A stretch of 64,000 nt of DNA from Sophora flavescens (GCA_030762895.1 CM061069.1:84777048-84841047), one strand, 5' to 3'; counted from the stretch's first letter, positions 19,979 to 32,628 are shown. The notes: generated by a model not told the origin, from the sequence alone. Made by a program: numbers and translations.

Positions 19979-20288
19979 GCATTTTGACAGATTACAAAAG
20001 CAAATACAAAAACTGGTCGAAAAACTTGCTTTGGGATATGGCAACATTATTTAATAAGTAACCCGGGGAACCAAAAAAACTGCATGAAAACCATAAACTA
20101 CTAGCTTCACTATAGTTATACCAAAGGAATGTTTTGCATTTGACAGATTACAAAAGCAAATATGAAAACTAGTCGAAAAACTTGCTTTGGGATAAGGCAA
20201 CATTATTTAATAAGTAACCCAGGGAACCAAAAAAACTGCATGAAAACCATAAACTACTAGCTTCACTATAGTTATACCAAAGGAATGT
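19979..20288 (+). repeat. Two-copy direct tandem repeat, period about 156 bp
   Basis: The block starting TTTTGACAGATTACAAAAGC (19983) recurs at 20140 with only a few differences, through to CCAAAGGAATG in both copies. Probably a duplication inside the LTR or flank of the chromovirus remnant. Confidence 0.8.
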
Positions 20289-22734
20289 GATGCTTATCAA
20301 ATCAAAACATCAAAGTCGAATAATAGATGATTACTTACTATGATAAACAGCTTCATGAAAAAAAAAAAGGATAGTGCTCACTGAAAATACATATTTCAGC
20401 CAACAAATGTATTGCTCTTTTAATAAATAAAAACCATTACAACTAATATTGGTACAAATACCATGCAAAACACCATCAGTCGTTAAGGCTATGTTTGGAT
20501 TGGTGGAATGAAATGGTAAGATGTTCCACTGTTTGGATTGCATATAAAAGAATGGAATGAAATGGAACTTGTTCCATCCCATTCCATCACTTATTCATAT
20601 TTTTGTTCCCCTACAATTTGGAGAGAATGTGACGGAACGAAGATCAGATGCTTCATTATCTTAGAAAATTATAATTTTACCCTAACATCCTTCAATCTGA
20701 TGCTTCTTATTTTGGAATGTATAGAATGCTCATTTTGTTGAAGGGGTTCCCGTTAATTGAAGACCTTGTCACAGCTGTGCATGATGTTGGAGATGGCACT
20801 CATGTGCCTCAACATTCCTAGACCCATAATTGCAGTCAACACAACCTTTTTCCCTCTCTTATCCGCCTTCCAATTTTTGTGGCTTGTCCACCTTCATTTA
20901 TGAAGATGCCGACAGATCCGACGGCTAAGCGCATCTCTGCCTCACAGCCATTGTCATAGCAGTTTCAATGAGGTGTCCCTTCTTTTTCTAAAAAAAGAAA
21001 AAGAAAAAGAACAACAACAATGTTTATCAATCTATGAAAATGTAAGAATTTTCAGAAGGACTCCTCAAGTTGTCCGTATTTGCACGTCACATGTTCTTTT
21101 CTTCTATGCACCTCAAGTCAAGTGATGAACATAGTTTTTACATATTAATATACTCTCATACTTACCACTTTAAACATCATTTGAGCTTAATTGATGGGTC
21201 TAAGGTACATTTCATGACTTTGAGTCGAAATTGGGCCTAATTGCAATTTTCAGCATTATTGGCATTGTGACATTGCTTATGTATTTTGATTATAACTTTG
21301 GTTGTAGATACTAAAAAATTGTGATTTTAATTTTGTAGGAACAATAGGATAATTCTCTACAACTTTAATGAATAGTTCGAGATCTAATTCTGATGATCAA
21401 AAGGTCAAATAAGAGTCGAAAGTGAGACAAGAGGTGTTCTTGCGTGAGTCTGAACAAGGAGCAATGATTGGGCCATAATTTGAGCTACAGAAGTTCAATG
21501 TACTCGAGACCAAATTTTTTTTAAATATAACACATTAGTGTACAACTTTCAATTCATTAACATCACTTATCAAGAAAATGTTGTTTTGATGATGTTAATT
21601 GACTTGGAAAACACAGCTCGGATCCTGAAGTAAATTGGGCCTAATTTCCTCATTTTAGGTCCAATTAGTGCAATCTTGGACTCTAATTGAAGATGGACTT
21701 ATGGGATATGTTGGGGATTAGTTAGATTGTAAATTTTCTTAGTTTTAAGGGTCTAAAAAACTGGTAGAAGACAGATACGAAATTTGGAGCTTATCCATCT
21801 TCTCCTTTTGTTCTTAGGTTTTCTATTTCCTTCTTCTAATTTTCATTTTCCTAGTTGTTCCTCCACATTAATGGAGAGCTAAACTCTCTTAACCAATCCT
21901 TGGGTGTAGACATTATTGAGGTTTTATTTATGAAACCTTGCTCTAAGTGAACTGAAAAAGACTTGAAAAAGTTATCGGTTTATTCCAAGTCATCGCAAGA
22001 AGAAAAATCATCAATTTTGGGGAAAATTTCTCCTAGGCAGCTTCTTTAAATACAGAGATGTAACATCAGTATCACTCAGTATAAGAGGAAAATCATATTT
22101 CAAACAGCCAACAACCAGTCCAAGGGAAACCTAGTAAAAAGATAACATCAGATGAAGCTGACACAGTTGTTTGTTTTGATAATACATATATAGCATTATA
22201 AATATGTTATACCCTAAAAAAAAGGAGGCAAAATCGGCCCAAAAGCTCTTTCTCTATATCTAGATCATAGGTTGGGGGGCTTCTGTTCCTACATTGGCTG
22301 AAGCATTCTCAACCCAAATAAAGATAATCGATCCATTACCCAATCAGTCCACGTAACTCAATAGTTACCGAGAAATACTCAACTGCAATTATGATGTCAG
22401 TTCATCACAATAAAGACAATCAATGGGGAATCAAAGGTCATAGTCTTCGATTACTGTATAAAGTCTATATAATAGGAATTCTTAGCTTGTAGAAGGCAGG
22501 TTACAATTAGTGTATCCAATTTCTGAGAATATCTCTACTCGAAGTTCTTGTAAGAACAGAAAGAAGTAAGAAGATGAAGATGATGATAAAAAATGATGAG
22601 TTGTGACTTGGTCTGAGTCAATACGACACGTGTAAAATTCCTTGGTCCATATTACAGAGATAACGTGCCACTTATGCACATTCATTAACTCAAACAAAAC
22701 CAAAATAATAGAAGGACTAACATGTCCCACTATT
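20289..22734. other. Non-coding DNA with possible MITE and old repeat remnants
   Basis: No gene seen in 2.4 kb. At about 20487-20600 a segment GGCTATGTTTGGATTG with repeated GGAATGAAATGG and CCATTCCA words looks like a small non-autonomous element, though no clear matching terminus was found. The stretch around 21700-21910 (TTAATGGAGAGCTAAACTCTCT) is reminiscent of old gypsy LTR sequence but is too decayed to assign. Confidence 0.4.
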
Positions 22735-23298
22735 ATAATTTTTTTAAAGCAAAAAGGTATGCAAAGGCATCACAATAGAGTAAGGCATCCCAACTAGGTT
22801 GGCACACCAAACCCTACCAATCATCTCCAGCATACCTTAATATAATTAAAAAATGAAAAAGATACAAAGAAACATGGAGGGACATGAACCTTACCTATGA
22901 AGAATTAATGAAATCTATAATTTGGTAAACCAAATCTATTACTGAAAAAATCCTCTCTAATAAAATCAGGAAATAGATCCCACCAAGTAAAACCTATAAT
23001 CCTAATACCAAAATTAGCTAACGTATCTGTACAATGATTTCCTTCTTTATAAACATGATACCCTATAAATCGCATTTGCTTGGTGAGTAAAACACAATTG
23101 TTCCACCGATTTCTTAGCTTCCAAGGCACAATGTTGCTATTTGCAAAAGCTGAAACTATAATTTGAGAGTCACATTCCAGCCAAAGATTAAACCAACCAT
23201 TTTTAAAAGCAATCTCTATAGCATACATAGCACCAAGAAGTTCAACTGGAAGAGAAAATTGAGAACCAAGATTCTCTGGAAAAACACCCCAAAGTAGC
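22735..23298 (-). mobile_element. 5'-truncated LINE with RNase H domain
   Basis: Read on the minus strand, an open frame from about 23293 to 22905 encodes an RNase H domain of the kind at the C terminus of plant L1-type LINEs: LPVELLGAMYAIEIAFKNG, LWLECDSQIIVSAF with the conserved aspartate, then HVYKEGNHCTDTLANFG. About 160 bp of 3' untranslated sequence follows, ending in an A-rich tail (a T run at 22740-22746 on the plus strand). Loss of the 5' end is the usual outcome of incomplete target-primed reverse transcription, but here the truncation coincides with the start of the SIRE LTR, so insertion of that element may have cut it. Confidence 0.75.
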
Positions 23299-24793
23299 TA
23301 TTGGAACCAAAATGGTTATGGTTAAATAATCTCTTAAGTTTTGATGTTAACAAAAAGATTATATTTGTATGGCAAAGTTAAGTTGTGAACTAAATCGTCT
23401 ATTCTAGTGTGCAGGACTGTTTTAAATATCGGTAAGCGAGGGAACTAGTCTAAAGTTCCTTTGAAGAAGTACAAAAGCATCGCAGGTTTAAACTATGTTC
23501 GCTAGACGAGCCACTAAACTCATCTAGTAAAGAACTAGTCTAACAGTGAAGCGCTAGACGAATCTCTAAGCTTATTAATTAAAAGAACAAGTCCAACAAA
23601 TAGCAAGTCCAAAGACATGTAGTCCACCCGAGAAGAGATTAGACGATCTTATAAGTGGACTACCCGATAGAAGCTGGACGACCAGTAAACTTAACTACTG
23701 TGTAAAAGTAAAATATAAGTTAACACTAGACTACCTGGTATAACAACTAGACGACATAATCAGTAGACTACCTAGTTGCTCTAGTTCAATGTAAAATGCA
23801 CGTCCAAAGATGTATCGCCTATGAAGCAGTCTAGTCAGCGAATTAATTTTAAATGATTGTTTATTTAATTCGATTGTTTCCATGTCTTTTTCTTGTGTTG
23901 TTTCAAATGTTTATGCGTTGTTTCTTGGTATGAGAAACATAGTACCATCGATTGCACAAATGCTTTGTACTCTGACACAAGCTGCTGCATAGTTGACCCT
24001 GTACAAAGAAGGAAAGACAAAAGGCAACTTTCGGGTACAACATAGAAGCGACAATACCACTTTCAGCATTTCTGATAACCAAGACTGCTTTTCTGAAGAT
24101 CGCATATCAAGTTATCAGACTCAACGGATCCTAGCATTTAATGCTATCTCTAAACAGACATTTCTTAAAGACCGTTAAAAAAGAAAGAGCTAAAAGCTGC
24201 ACTCCTTCTATAAATACTGGACAACCCCAGTGAAGAAGGTGACCGAAACTATAACAAGCTCTGATATTTGAAAGTACCAAAAACTCTGTTAAATCTTCAC
24301 TCGATTACTTTGTAATCTTTGATCATAAACTTTCATACCCTCATACATGGTGAGTTCTTAGATCAACCTTTTAATCTCTTAAGTTAGAGAGAGCCTGAAG
24401 AGGCTTGACTGGAAAAGAATACTTGTGTGCTTGGAGAAGTGTTGAATACTTGTGAGATTGTAAGCTTGAAGAGTCAAGTGAAAGAATACTTGTAAGCTAT
24501 TAGATCATAGTGGAGAAAACCTTCAAGTAGAAGGGACTGGACGTAACTCTTGGTTGGAAGAGAGTGAACCTGGATAAAATCACTTCGTGTGAATCTTCTA
24601 TCCCTATCTCTTTACATTTTTTGTTTATACTAACTGTGGAGATTTGATTTTGAGTTTGTTAACTCTTTGAAAAATATTTTTATTGTGTGTTTATTTCATA
24701 GCTTGCTTGTAAAAGTGTTTTCAAAATTATTTTGAAAAATCAGTTAAGAAACACAATTCAACCCCCTTCTTGTGTTTCCCTGTGCCAACTTCA
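23299..24793 (+). repeat. 5' LTR of SIRE-like Ty1/copia element
   Basis: Begins TATTGGAACCAAAATGG (first bases decayed from TG) and runs to about ACTTCA, immediately before a tRNA-Met primer-binding site. It has the style of SIRE/Maximus LTRs, with a poly-pyrimidine CCCCCTTCTTG stretch near its end. The matching 3' LTR would lie beyond the window. Confidence 0.65.
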
Positions 24794-24795
24794 GT

Positions 24796-24807
24796 TGGTA
24801 TCAGAGC
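24796..24807 (+). promoter_or_regulatory. tRNA-Met primer-binding site of the SIRE-like element
   Basis: TGGTATCAGAGC two bases after the LTR end, complementary to initiator tRNA-Met, as usual in SIRE and other plant copia elements. Confidence 0.75.
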
Positions 24808-24864
24808 TCAGCCTCGAAAGGGTTGAGAATCTAACAAGTGCTGAGGGGGTACGATCCAGCAAGC

Positions 24865-26455
24865 ATGGATACAAAAGGACAAGCAATCAACAGACATCCT
24901 GTCTTTTATGGTAGTGATTATGACTACTAGAAAAAGAGAATGATTGCTTTTCTTGATGCACAGAATGTAGACATCTGGGAACTGATTGATATTGGCTACA
25001 CTGAGCTAAGGGGTGACAATGGAGCTGCTATTCCTAGACTCAATGGACTCTAGAGCAGAAAACTCAGCATCAACTCAATCTAAAGGCAAAGCACTATCTG
25101 ATGTGTGCTATCACCGGATCTGAGCATGATAAAGTCCATAGTTGTAACACAGCTAAGGAAATATGGGGTACTCAAGCCCTAGCTCACAAAGGGTCATCCC
25201 AAATGAAGGAATCAAAGATAAGCATGCTGGTTCACCAGTATGAGCTGTTCAAGATGAGTGAACATGAAACCATATATTAGATGTTTGGAAGATTCCAAAC
25301 TATCACAAATGGTTTGAGATCTCTTAGAAAGACCTATGAGAATAGAGATCATGTTAGAAAAATCTTGAGAAATCTACATAAGCAGTGGAGACCTAAGGTC
25401 ATTGCTATTCAGGAAGTAAAGAACCTAAACACTCTCACTCTAGATGAGTTACTTGGACCTCTCAAAGTCCATGAGCTTGAGCTTAATGAATAAGAGAGTA
25501 CCAGAATAGGGAATTATATTGCCCTAAAGGCCAAAAAGGCTAGCTCATCCAAAGTCCTAAAGGCTGAGGAATCCTCTGATGAAGCAGATCGTTCTGACAG
25601 TGATGAAGGATCTGATGAGGATGAACTATCTTTCATCTCCAGAAAGATTCAACACATGTGGAGAAAGAAAGGTGGTTTCAGAAGGAAGCGGTTCAACAAA
25701 AAGTTCACCAGAGATAAATCAGACTCCAAAGACAAAGGTCCACCCTTGTGCTTCGAGTGTAAAAAGGCTGGTCATTCAAAGCTGACTGCCCAAAGCTGAA
25801 GGGCAAAAAGAAATTCTTCAAAATGAAGGAAGGTCTGATGGCTACATGGGAGGATCTGGATTTGTCATCTTCAGATGAGGAAGAATAAGATGAGGAAGAG
25901 ACAAACATTTGTCTTCATGGCTAGCACTTCTTCAAGAAGCATTTGACGAGTTGTTAAATAACTCGTCCATTCTGTCTCATGAATATAAAAACCTCAGAAA
26001 GAAATTTTCTAAGTTAACTAAAGAATATGGTAGAGCCCGATGTCCCTTGTGAAGTTGCAAAACTGAAACAAGATGTGATATATCTGACAGACAGCCTGTC
26101 TAAATTTTTTTGGGGCTCAGAAAAGTTGAATTTGATACTAAGGTACTCAAGATCAACTCATGACAAATCTGGCTTAGGCTATGACAAAGAGAAGCAGGTT
26201 GCACCTCACAAAGTATCAAAACCTCATGAACAAAACAGAGTTTCGAAAACTCATGTGCAATATAATAAAATAAAATCTAGCTCATCCAATACATACTGTA
26301 AAGTATGTGGTAAAAGTGGACATGTTACATTTAAGTGCATACATAGTAAATATGTTAAGCATGCTCGTCTAGTGACTACTAACAAGAAAAGACCCAAGTC
26401 AATCTGGGTACCTAAGAACATGATCATACCTGTTGCAGATTTGCTTAACAACTAG
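24865..26455 (+). pseudogene. SIRE-like copia gag, broken
   Basis: The frame opens at ATG 24865 and reads up to YGSDYDY, where an in-frame TAG stands in place of the conserved tryptophan codon. Frame then changes repeatedly. Recognisable pieces are LRNLHKQWRPKVIAIQE (25281-25493), a zinc knuckle with CFECKKAGH split by a frameshift (about 25748-25795), and a second knuckle CKVCGKSGHVTFKC (26299-26340). The gene is inactive. Confidence 0.75.
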
Positions 26456-27952
26456 GAAGAAACACGCATCTTGGTACTTGGACAGTGGATGCTCACGTCA
26501 CATGACGGGAGAAAAGTGTATGTTCCAAGACCTTAGACACAGATGATGACTGGGTTACCTTTGGAGGTAATCATAAAGGAAAGATCATAGGTGTTGATAA
26601 GATTGGCAAACATCCTTTTCCCTCTATAGATAATGTTCGACTAGTTGAAGGATTAAAACACAACTTACTAAGCATAAGTCAATTGTGTGATAGTGGGTAT
26701 GTTGTTTCCTTTGAAAAAGATATGTGTAGTGTTAAGAAAAATGATGGATCTATCTTGTTCAATGCAAAGAGGTGAAACAATCTTTATAAGATTGACTTGG
26801 AGGACCTCACAAATCAGAATGTCTCATGTCTAGTGTCCATTGAAGATGAACGATGGATTTGGAAAAAAAGGATTGGTCATACAAGCTTGAGGATAAACTC
26901 AAAGCTGAATAAGCATAACCTCGTGAGAGGATTATCAAACCTTAAGTACAAATCTAATGCTCTCTATGATGCATGTCAAAAGGGAAAACAAGTTAAAAGT
27001 TATTTTGAATCTAAGAACATTGTTAGTACCTCAAGACCACTAGAGCTGTTACACCTTGATCTCTTTGGTACAACAAGGGCTGCTTCTGCCAGTGGTAAGA
27101 AATATGGTATAGTCATAGTAGACGACTACACTATATGGACATGTGTTATGTTCTTAGCTCACAAGGATGAGTCATTCAAGGTCTTTTCTATATTCTGCAA
27201 ACGTGTACAGAATGAAAATGGCATGTGTATCACTTCAATCAGAAGTGACCATGGGGGATAGTTTGAAAATGAGCTATTTGAAAGGTTCTATAAAGAAAGT
27301 GGTATTCTTCATAACTTCTCAATACCTAGAACACCACAACAAAACGGCGTGCTAGAGAGAAAGAACAGATCTCTTCAAGAGATGGATAGAACAATGCTCA
27401 ATGACAACTCTGTCCCAAGATACTTCTGGACTGAAGCTGTTAACACTGCCTGCTACATTCAGAACAGAATATACATTAGACCACTTCTGAATAAGACTCC
27501 TTATGAATTATGGAAAGAACGAAAACCCAACATATCTTATTTTCATCCTTTTGGTTGTAAATGCTTTATATTAAATACTAAAGATCAACTTGGTAAGTTT
27601 GATGCTAAAGTAGATAATGGAATACTGTTAGGATATTCTGATTCGTCTAAAGAATTTAGAGTCTATAACTCTAGAAATCTAATTGTAGAAGAAAGTATAC
27701 ATGTTAGATTTGATGACAAACAGCCTGATAAGAAATTATCAGAGCTAGATGAAGCTTTTGAAGATCAGAATCTCAAAGATTCAAGTGGTCCAATGAATGT
27801 CAAAACTGATGAACTAGTGGACGACCATCATAATGGTTCAGAAGCCTCAACTTCTAAACAAGCTGATGTTCAAAGGTCATGGCACTTCAAGAATTACCAT
27901 CCTCAAGAGAAAATCATTGGAAGTCCTAGTGATAAGATAAGGACAAGATCAA
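26456..27952 (+). pseudogene. SIRE-like copia protease and integrase, broken
   Basis: The copia protease signature LDSGCSRHMTG lies at about 26475-26510, shifted relative to its flanks. The GAG-pre-integrase region and integrase core follow in 26797-27261 (LELLHLDLFG, IVDDY, IRSDHGG with a TAG just after it), then IPRTPQQNGVLERKNRSLQE with the catalytic glutamate (27320-27975 frame) and the conserved GYSDSSKEFRVYN segment. Coding sequence stops abruptly at 27952, where a solo LTR is inserted. Confidence 0.85.
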
Positions 27953-29304
27953 TGATAAGCCTGTGGCTCATCTAGTTTTATAGCTAGTATGACCAGGGTT
28001 TTGTGCAAATTATATCGTATTTTCACCCAAATTAGATTAGATTGTCCTCAAGCAAGGTTTTGAGTCCCTAGAGTAGTTTTAAGTTAATTTAGCTAGTTTT
28101 AAGTCAAAATAATACACTTATGGTTATTTCCTTGTTTTCAGGTTAAGTAGAAGCTGAGAAAATAAAGAACAGGGGATTTACCCCGCGAAAGCCATGCTCG
28201 CCACGCGACCCCGAAGCCTGACTGTTCCAAGAAATTGCTAAGTCTCTGGTTCGCCCCGCGAAGAAGGCCTCGCCCCGCGAGTCTTGCAAACCTGAAAAAG
28301 TCAGAGACGATCACGGCTTGCCCGTGTTGAAGGTCATGGCCGTGGCAGTTTTGAAGTTGAAGAGTTTCGCCTCGCGAGCATCCATTCGCCTCGCGAGTCT
28401 GGAAGTCAGAGAGCATCACGGTTGGCCCTGATGGCCATAACGGGCGTAAGGAGAAAACTCTTCATATCCTCGCCTCGCGAGCAAGTATTTTGCCTCACGA
28501 GAATGCCAAAGGTTGCTGACTCTTCATGAAATTCGCCTCGCGAATGTGTGCTCGCCTCGCGAGCTAGCTGATTTCAGAATTTGTATAAAAGGCTGTTCTG
28601 AACAATTTGTAGAGACTTTGGCTTCTCCATTTTTCTGTTTTACATTTTTCTGTGGTTTCGTTTGTGTTATGGAGAACTAAGTTCTTAGGATTGATCTATT
28701 GTAATTGATTTCCATATACTTGAGGTTCTTGGATTTTCCTGTTTTGTATGCTTTTCCCTCTTCAATGCCATGCCTTGTATTTCTGTTTGTTTAATCCAGG
28801 AGTATAATGCATTGTATTGATTTATTTCCGGTGATATCATGTTCCTATAATCAATCGTGTTTGTTTAATTCGCGTGTGTACGTTCATGTTCGTTTAGTTC
28901 ATGAGGGCTTAACCTCGTTTGTTTAATTCGGGAATAGGGACATGTATCTGTAGCAGTAGTTTCGTTTGTAAATTGTTGCTACAACCGGAGGGGATAAGAA
29001 TTTGCTTAGGGCTTGGAAATTGTATGAACCTATGATAGTGGGAAATCAAGAGCAATAGATTAATCTGTTTTTGGCCATTTGATAACCTCCTTGAACTGCT
29101 TGTTTTCAATTGCTCTGTTTTTAATGTTCTGTTTTCTTTGATTGCATCTCAAACCAAACCCCCCCCCCCCCCCCCCCCCCCAAAACTGATTTTTGTGAAA
29201 GATAATATTCTCAGAGTCCTTGAGAGACGACATCCGAGTTGTCGCACTAAACTACAGTTTTAAACCCGCTCGTCCTTTTTGGCGCGTGCGCGACATTGCG
29301 ACCA
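27953..29304 (+). mobile_element. Solo LTR of the Athila-like family inside the copia element
   Basis: 1,352 bp starting TGATAAGCC and ending GCGACCA, flanked by a perfect 5-bp target duplication ATCAA (27948-27952 and 29305-29309). No internal domain remains, so it is a solo LTR left by LTR-LTR recombination. It carries about ten copies of the CpG-rich motif CTCGCCTCGCGAG (28180-28565), a TATA box (TATAAAAGG, about 28583), the GGAGAACTAA leader word and a long C tract (29159-29180). Related LTRs occur at 29770, 35837, 49533, 52327 and 61997. Confidence 0.85.
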
Positions 29305-29769
29305 ATCAACCTTCAGAGAGCAAGCTGATTCTATTATTGTCTGAGTTGGAACCAAAGACAGTAGACGAGGCTCTACTAGACGAAGGTTGGATTCTAGATA
29401 TGCTAGAAGAGATGAATCAATTTGAGAGAATTGAAGTCTGGACTCTGGTTCCTCTACCCACGGACAAATCGGTCATAGGAATCAAATGGGTCTACAGAAA
29501 CAAGTTAGATGAATATGATAAGGTGGTAAGAAACAAAGCGAGATTAGTTTCTCAAGGTTATTCTCAAGAAGAAGGTATTGACTACACTAAAACCTTTTTT
29601 CTAGTAGCTAGACTAGTAGCAATTCGTATTTTACCATCATTTGATGCACAACATAACATCATGCTTTATCAAATGGATGTAAAAAGTACATTTTTAACTG
29701 ATTTCATAAATGAAGAAGTGTATGTCATGCAACCTTCGGGTTTTGAAAGTGAAACCCATCCTGAACATG
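29305..29769 (+). pseudogene. SIRE-like copia reverse transcriptase, N-terminal part
   Basis: The copia coding sequence resumes after the solo LTR: the linker to RT, then NQFERIEVWTLVPLPTDKSV, IKWVYRNKLDE, NKARLVSQGYSQEEGIDY, YQMDVKSTFL and EEVYVMQPSGFE. A one-base shift occurs near 29335. The frame is cut at 29769 by the Athila-like element. The YVDD motif and the rest of pol lie outside the window. Confidence 0.85.
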
Positions 29770-31076
29770 TGATAAACCTTTGGTTCATCTAGTTTTATGA
29801 CTAAAAAGACCTCAATTTTGATACCAATTGCACGAGTTCATTCTCGTTTTAGCCCAAATTTGGTTTTAATTGTTCACAAGCGACATTTTGAGTCTAAGGA
29901 TTGTTTTTTAGTAATTTCTGCTATTCTCTAGTCGAATAAAGCATTTAATGCTACTTTTAATTTCAGGTTAAAAGTGAGCTCTGGAAAACTTTGATTAAAT
30001 GAAGAAAACAAGCAAAAGAAAATTTTCAAGGTCTCGCCCTGCGAGCCAGAACTGATGCTAAGCAAGAAGTTGGAGTATTTCGGTTTCGCCCCGCGATACA
30101 GGGTTCGCCCCACGAGCCAGACACAGGATTCTGAAGACTTTTTAGTCTTGCCCCGCGAGACACGCCTCGCCCCGCCAGGATTCAACTCAGAATGGAGCCA
30201 ATTTTAAGTGCTCACTCCCCGAGCCACGGCAAAGCCATACTTCTATATGAAGCTTGTTGTGTTGTGAATTGAGATATCCAATCCTAGCTTTTTGTAAGCT
30301 GCGTCTCGTTTAGGTTTACATATACTTTTACTATTTTTATTCATGTTTACTTTTGGATCAATGATGTTGAAGCACTCTATGAGGAACTAATCCTATTTTC
30401 TAAGGAAGCGATGAAGCCGTTCATGACGGCATAGTGAAAGTGTGATGTTTTCTACTCCCTAATTCTCAATTCTGTTTCTCAATTCTGTTTTGTATGTGTT
30501 GATCATATGAGCTTGTGATTAACTAGTCAAGCGTGATGAGTCAGACCGGAGATTCAAGTTTTAGGACTTGAATTAAGAACACAAATTGAATATTTATAGA
30601 AATATAATAAGAGATTTGTGCAATCGTTATAAGGAACCAAGAACTTAATGAATATTGCATGTTTATCATCATAGAGATATAGTTGATTGGCATGTTAGGT
30701 ATTTTCTCTTGTGCTCGATCGAGACATTAGGATAAATTCAGGTTCCTGATTGGAATGTAATTGAACCTAGGGATAGAAAATAATCACTATTGAACTGTGT
30801 TTGATTGGGTTGGTAGATTCATGACCTTATCTTCCCCATTCATAATTCACAAATTCTTGATATTTGCTCTTACTTTGATTGAACTCTTGCTTGATTCTTG
30901 ATAATTGGCTACAACTTAATTTCACAACAAACTCTCTCTCTTGACTTGATCAATCCTAACTGTTTCCCTTAAATATTGATTACAATTGGCCACTCAATCC
31001 CTGTGTTCGATCTCGGTAATTTATTACCGTGTTTTTATTACTTGCTTTGATCCGGTACACTTGCCAGAACCCATCA
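29770..31076 (+). repeat. 5' LTR of Athila-like Ty3/gypsy element (host of the nested pile)
   Basis: Begins TGATAAACC and ends CCCATCA, followed by a primer-binding site. The 5 bp before it (ACATG, 29765-29769) should recur at the far end, outside the window. It carries about five CpG-rich motifs (30030-30180) and the late-LTR words GATCCGGTACACTTGCC and ATTACCGTG typical of Athila LTRs. Confidence 0.75.
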
Positions 31077-31082
31077 AGTTTT

Positions 31083-31100
31083 TGGCGCCGTTGTCGGGAT
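31083..31100 (+). promoter_or_regulatory. tRNA-Asp primer-binding site, Athila-like element
   Basis: TGGCGCCGTTGTCGGGAT, six bases after the LTR end; one or two mismatches to the tRNA-Asp-type site used by Athila and Tat elements. Confidence 0.7.
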
Positions 31101-31235
31101 TGGCATAGACAATTTTCATTTTTTAAAGAAATAGTTAATTTGAACAAGCCAAATTTTCGTTTTAAATTTCTTTTTGAATTTTTTTTATCTCTTTGAAATT
31201 CTTTGATTTCACTTGGTCTTGTGAGTTTTTATTGT

Positions 31236-32628
31236 ATGCGAGGCATTGTTCCATCAGAAAACTTGCTATACGACCCTGAGATTTGTAGGACCGAGAAGAG
31301 GTTAAGGAAGCAACTTAGAGAACAGAGGAGGCTTGAGGAATTGAATCTTGAAGAGATGACTGAAGAACCACCACCGGCTTACAAGCCTCTTTATGAGTAC
31401 AATCGTCCTAACTTGGATGATTGTGCTTCTACCGTCGTCAAGCCGACTATCACAGTCAATTCTTTTGAGATCAAGTCAGCGGTTCTGAACCAGGTGCAAA
31501 GGAATCAATTTGATGGGAGTGCAAGCCAAGATCCTCATAGGCATATTGCACACTTTTTGGAGATCTGTGACATGTTGAAGACTCCTGGAGTTTCAGATGA
31601 TGCCTTCCGTTTGCGACTATTCCCTCTCTCTCTTCGAGATAGAGCTCGCGATTGGTTAGACTTGAATTTGGATAGAGGTAGCATTACGACTTGGGAGGAT
31701 ATGGCTCAGAAATTCCTCACAAGGTTCTTTCCTCCTCAAAGAGCGGCACAATTGAAGATCGTTGTTACTTCCTTTAGGCAACATGAGGATGAGACTTAAA
31801 ATGAAGCTTGGGAGAGGTATAATGTGCTCTTGAGGAGATATCCTTCTTCCTAATTTGATTTGTTAACAAAGGTTCAACATTTCTTCAATGGGTTGGAGGT
31901 CACTACCAAATGGAATGTGATGCCGCAGCTGGTGGTTCTTTCTCTTGCAAGTCAGCGGAAGATGCATGGGCATTGTTGGAGAAGATGTCTAGGAATGACT
32001 ATAACCATAATGTGAGTCACTCTTCTAGTGCATCTCATCAAAATTCTTTCGGACTCAGTGCAACATCAATTGAAGCTATTCTTGAGCATAACGCACTTCT
32101 AAAGAAGCAGAATGAAGCACTTAATAGCAAGATGAAGGTGAACACAATAAGGGAAGGATTGCACCGGGTTGTGATTTTTGCAATGGTGATCACAACAATG
32201 AAAATTGTCACGGTAATTTTTATCAGGAGCATGTGGACTCATGTCAAAACTTCTATGACACAGTACCACAACGTAATGACTATCAGAGGAACAGACAGAA
32301 TGACTACCACAATGGGCGGAATTGGAACCTCGGGAGAGACCATCCGAGTTTTTCTTGGAGTAACACCAGTGGTGGATTATCCGGGCAACAACAACGCCAG
32401 ACTCAAAGGCAAAACTATCGGATTCAACATCAGGATACTTAGAAAGCCCTCCCAAGAACTAATCAGTTACAGATCACAGATGGAAACAAGCAACCTTGGG
32501 AGTTGGCTATTGAGAAGACTAGTGCAGCCATTGAGAAGTTAGCAGTGCAAACAGATACATCCATAGACAAGTTGTCAACTCATACAGGGGCAGCGATACA
32601 GAATCTTGAGACTTAGGTAGAACAGCTT
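31236..32628 (+). pseudogene. Athila-like gag, broken
   Basis: Starts MRGIVPSENLLYDPEICR and contains the Retrotrans_gag capsid domain (NQFDGSASQDPHRHIAHFLE, FRLRLFPLSLRDRARDWL, FLTRFFPPQRAAQLK). A TAA at 31797 and further stops and shifts follow. The DAAAGGSFSCKSAEDAWALL segment and a zinc knuckle CDFCNGDHNNENC (about 32175) are still visible in other frames. Confidence 0.8.

Noticed and set aside
22482..22730. 82-codon minus-strand frame next to the LINE
   Set aside because: It lies beyond the LINE's A tail and has no similarity to LINE proteins; low-complexity serine run.
32099..32455. Minus-strand frames over the Athila gag region
   Set aside because: They are shadows of the decayed plus-strand gag, which contains the capsid and zinc-knuckle motifs.
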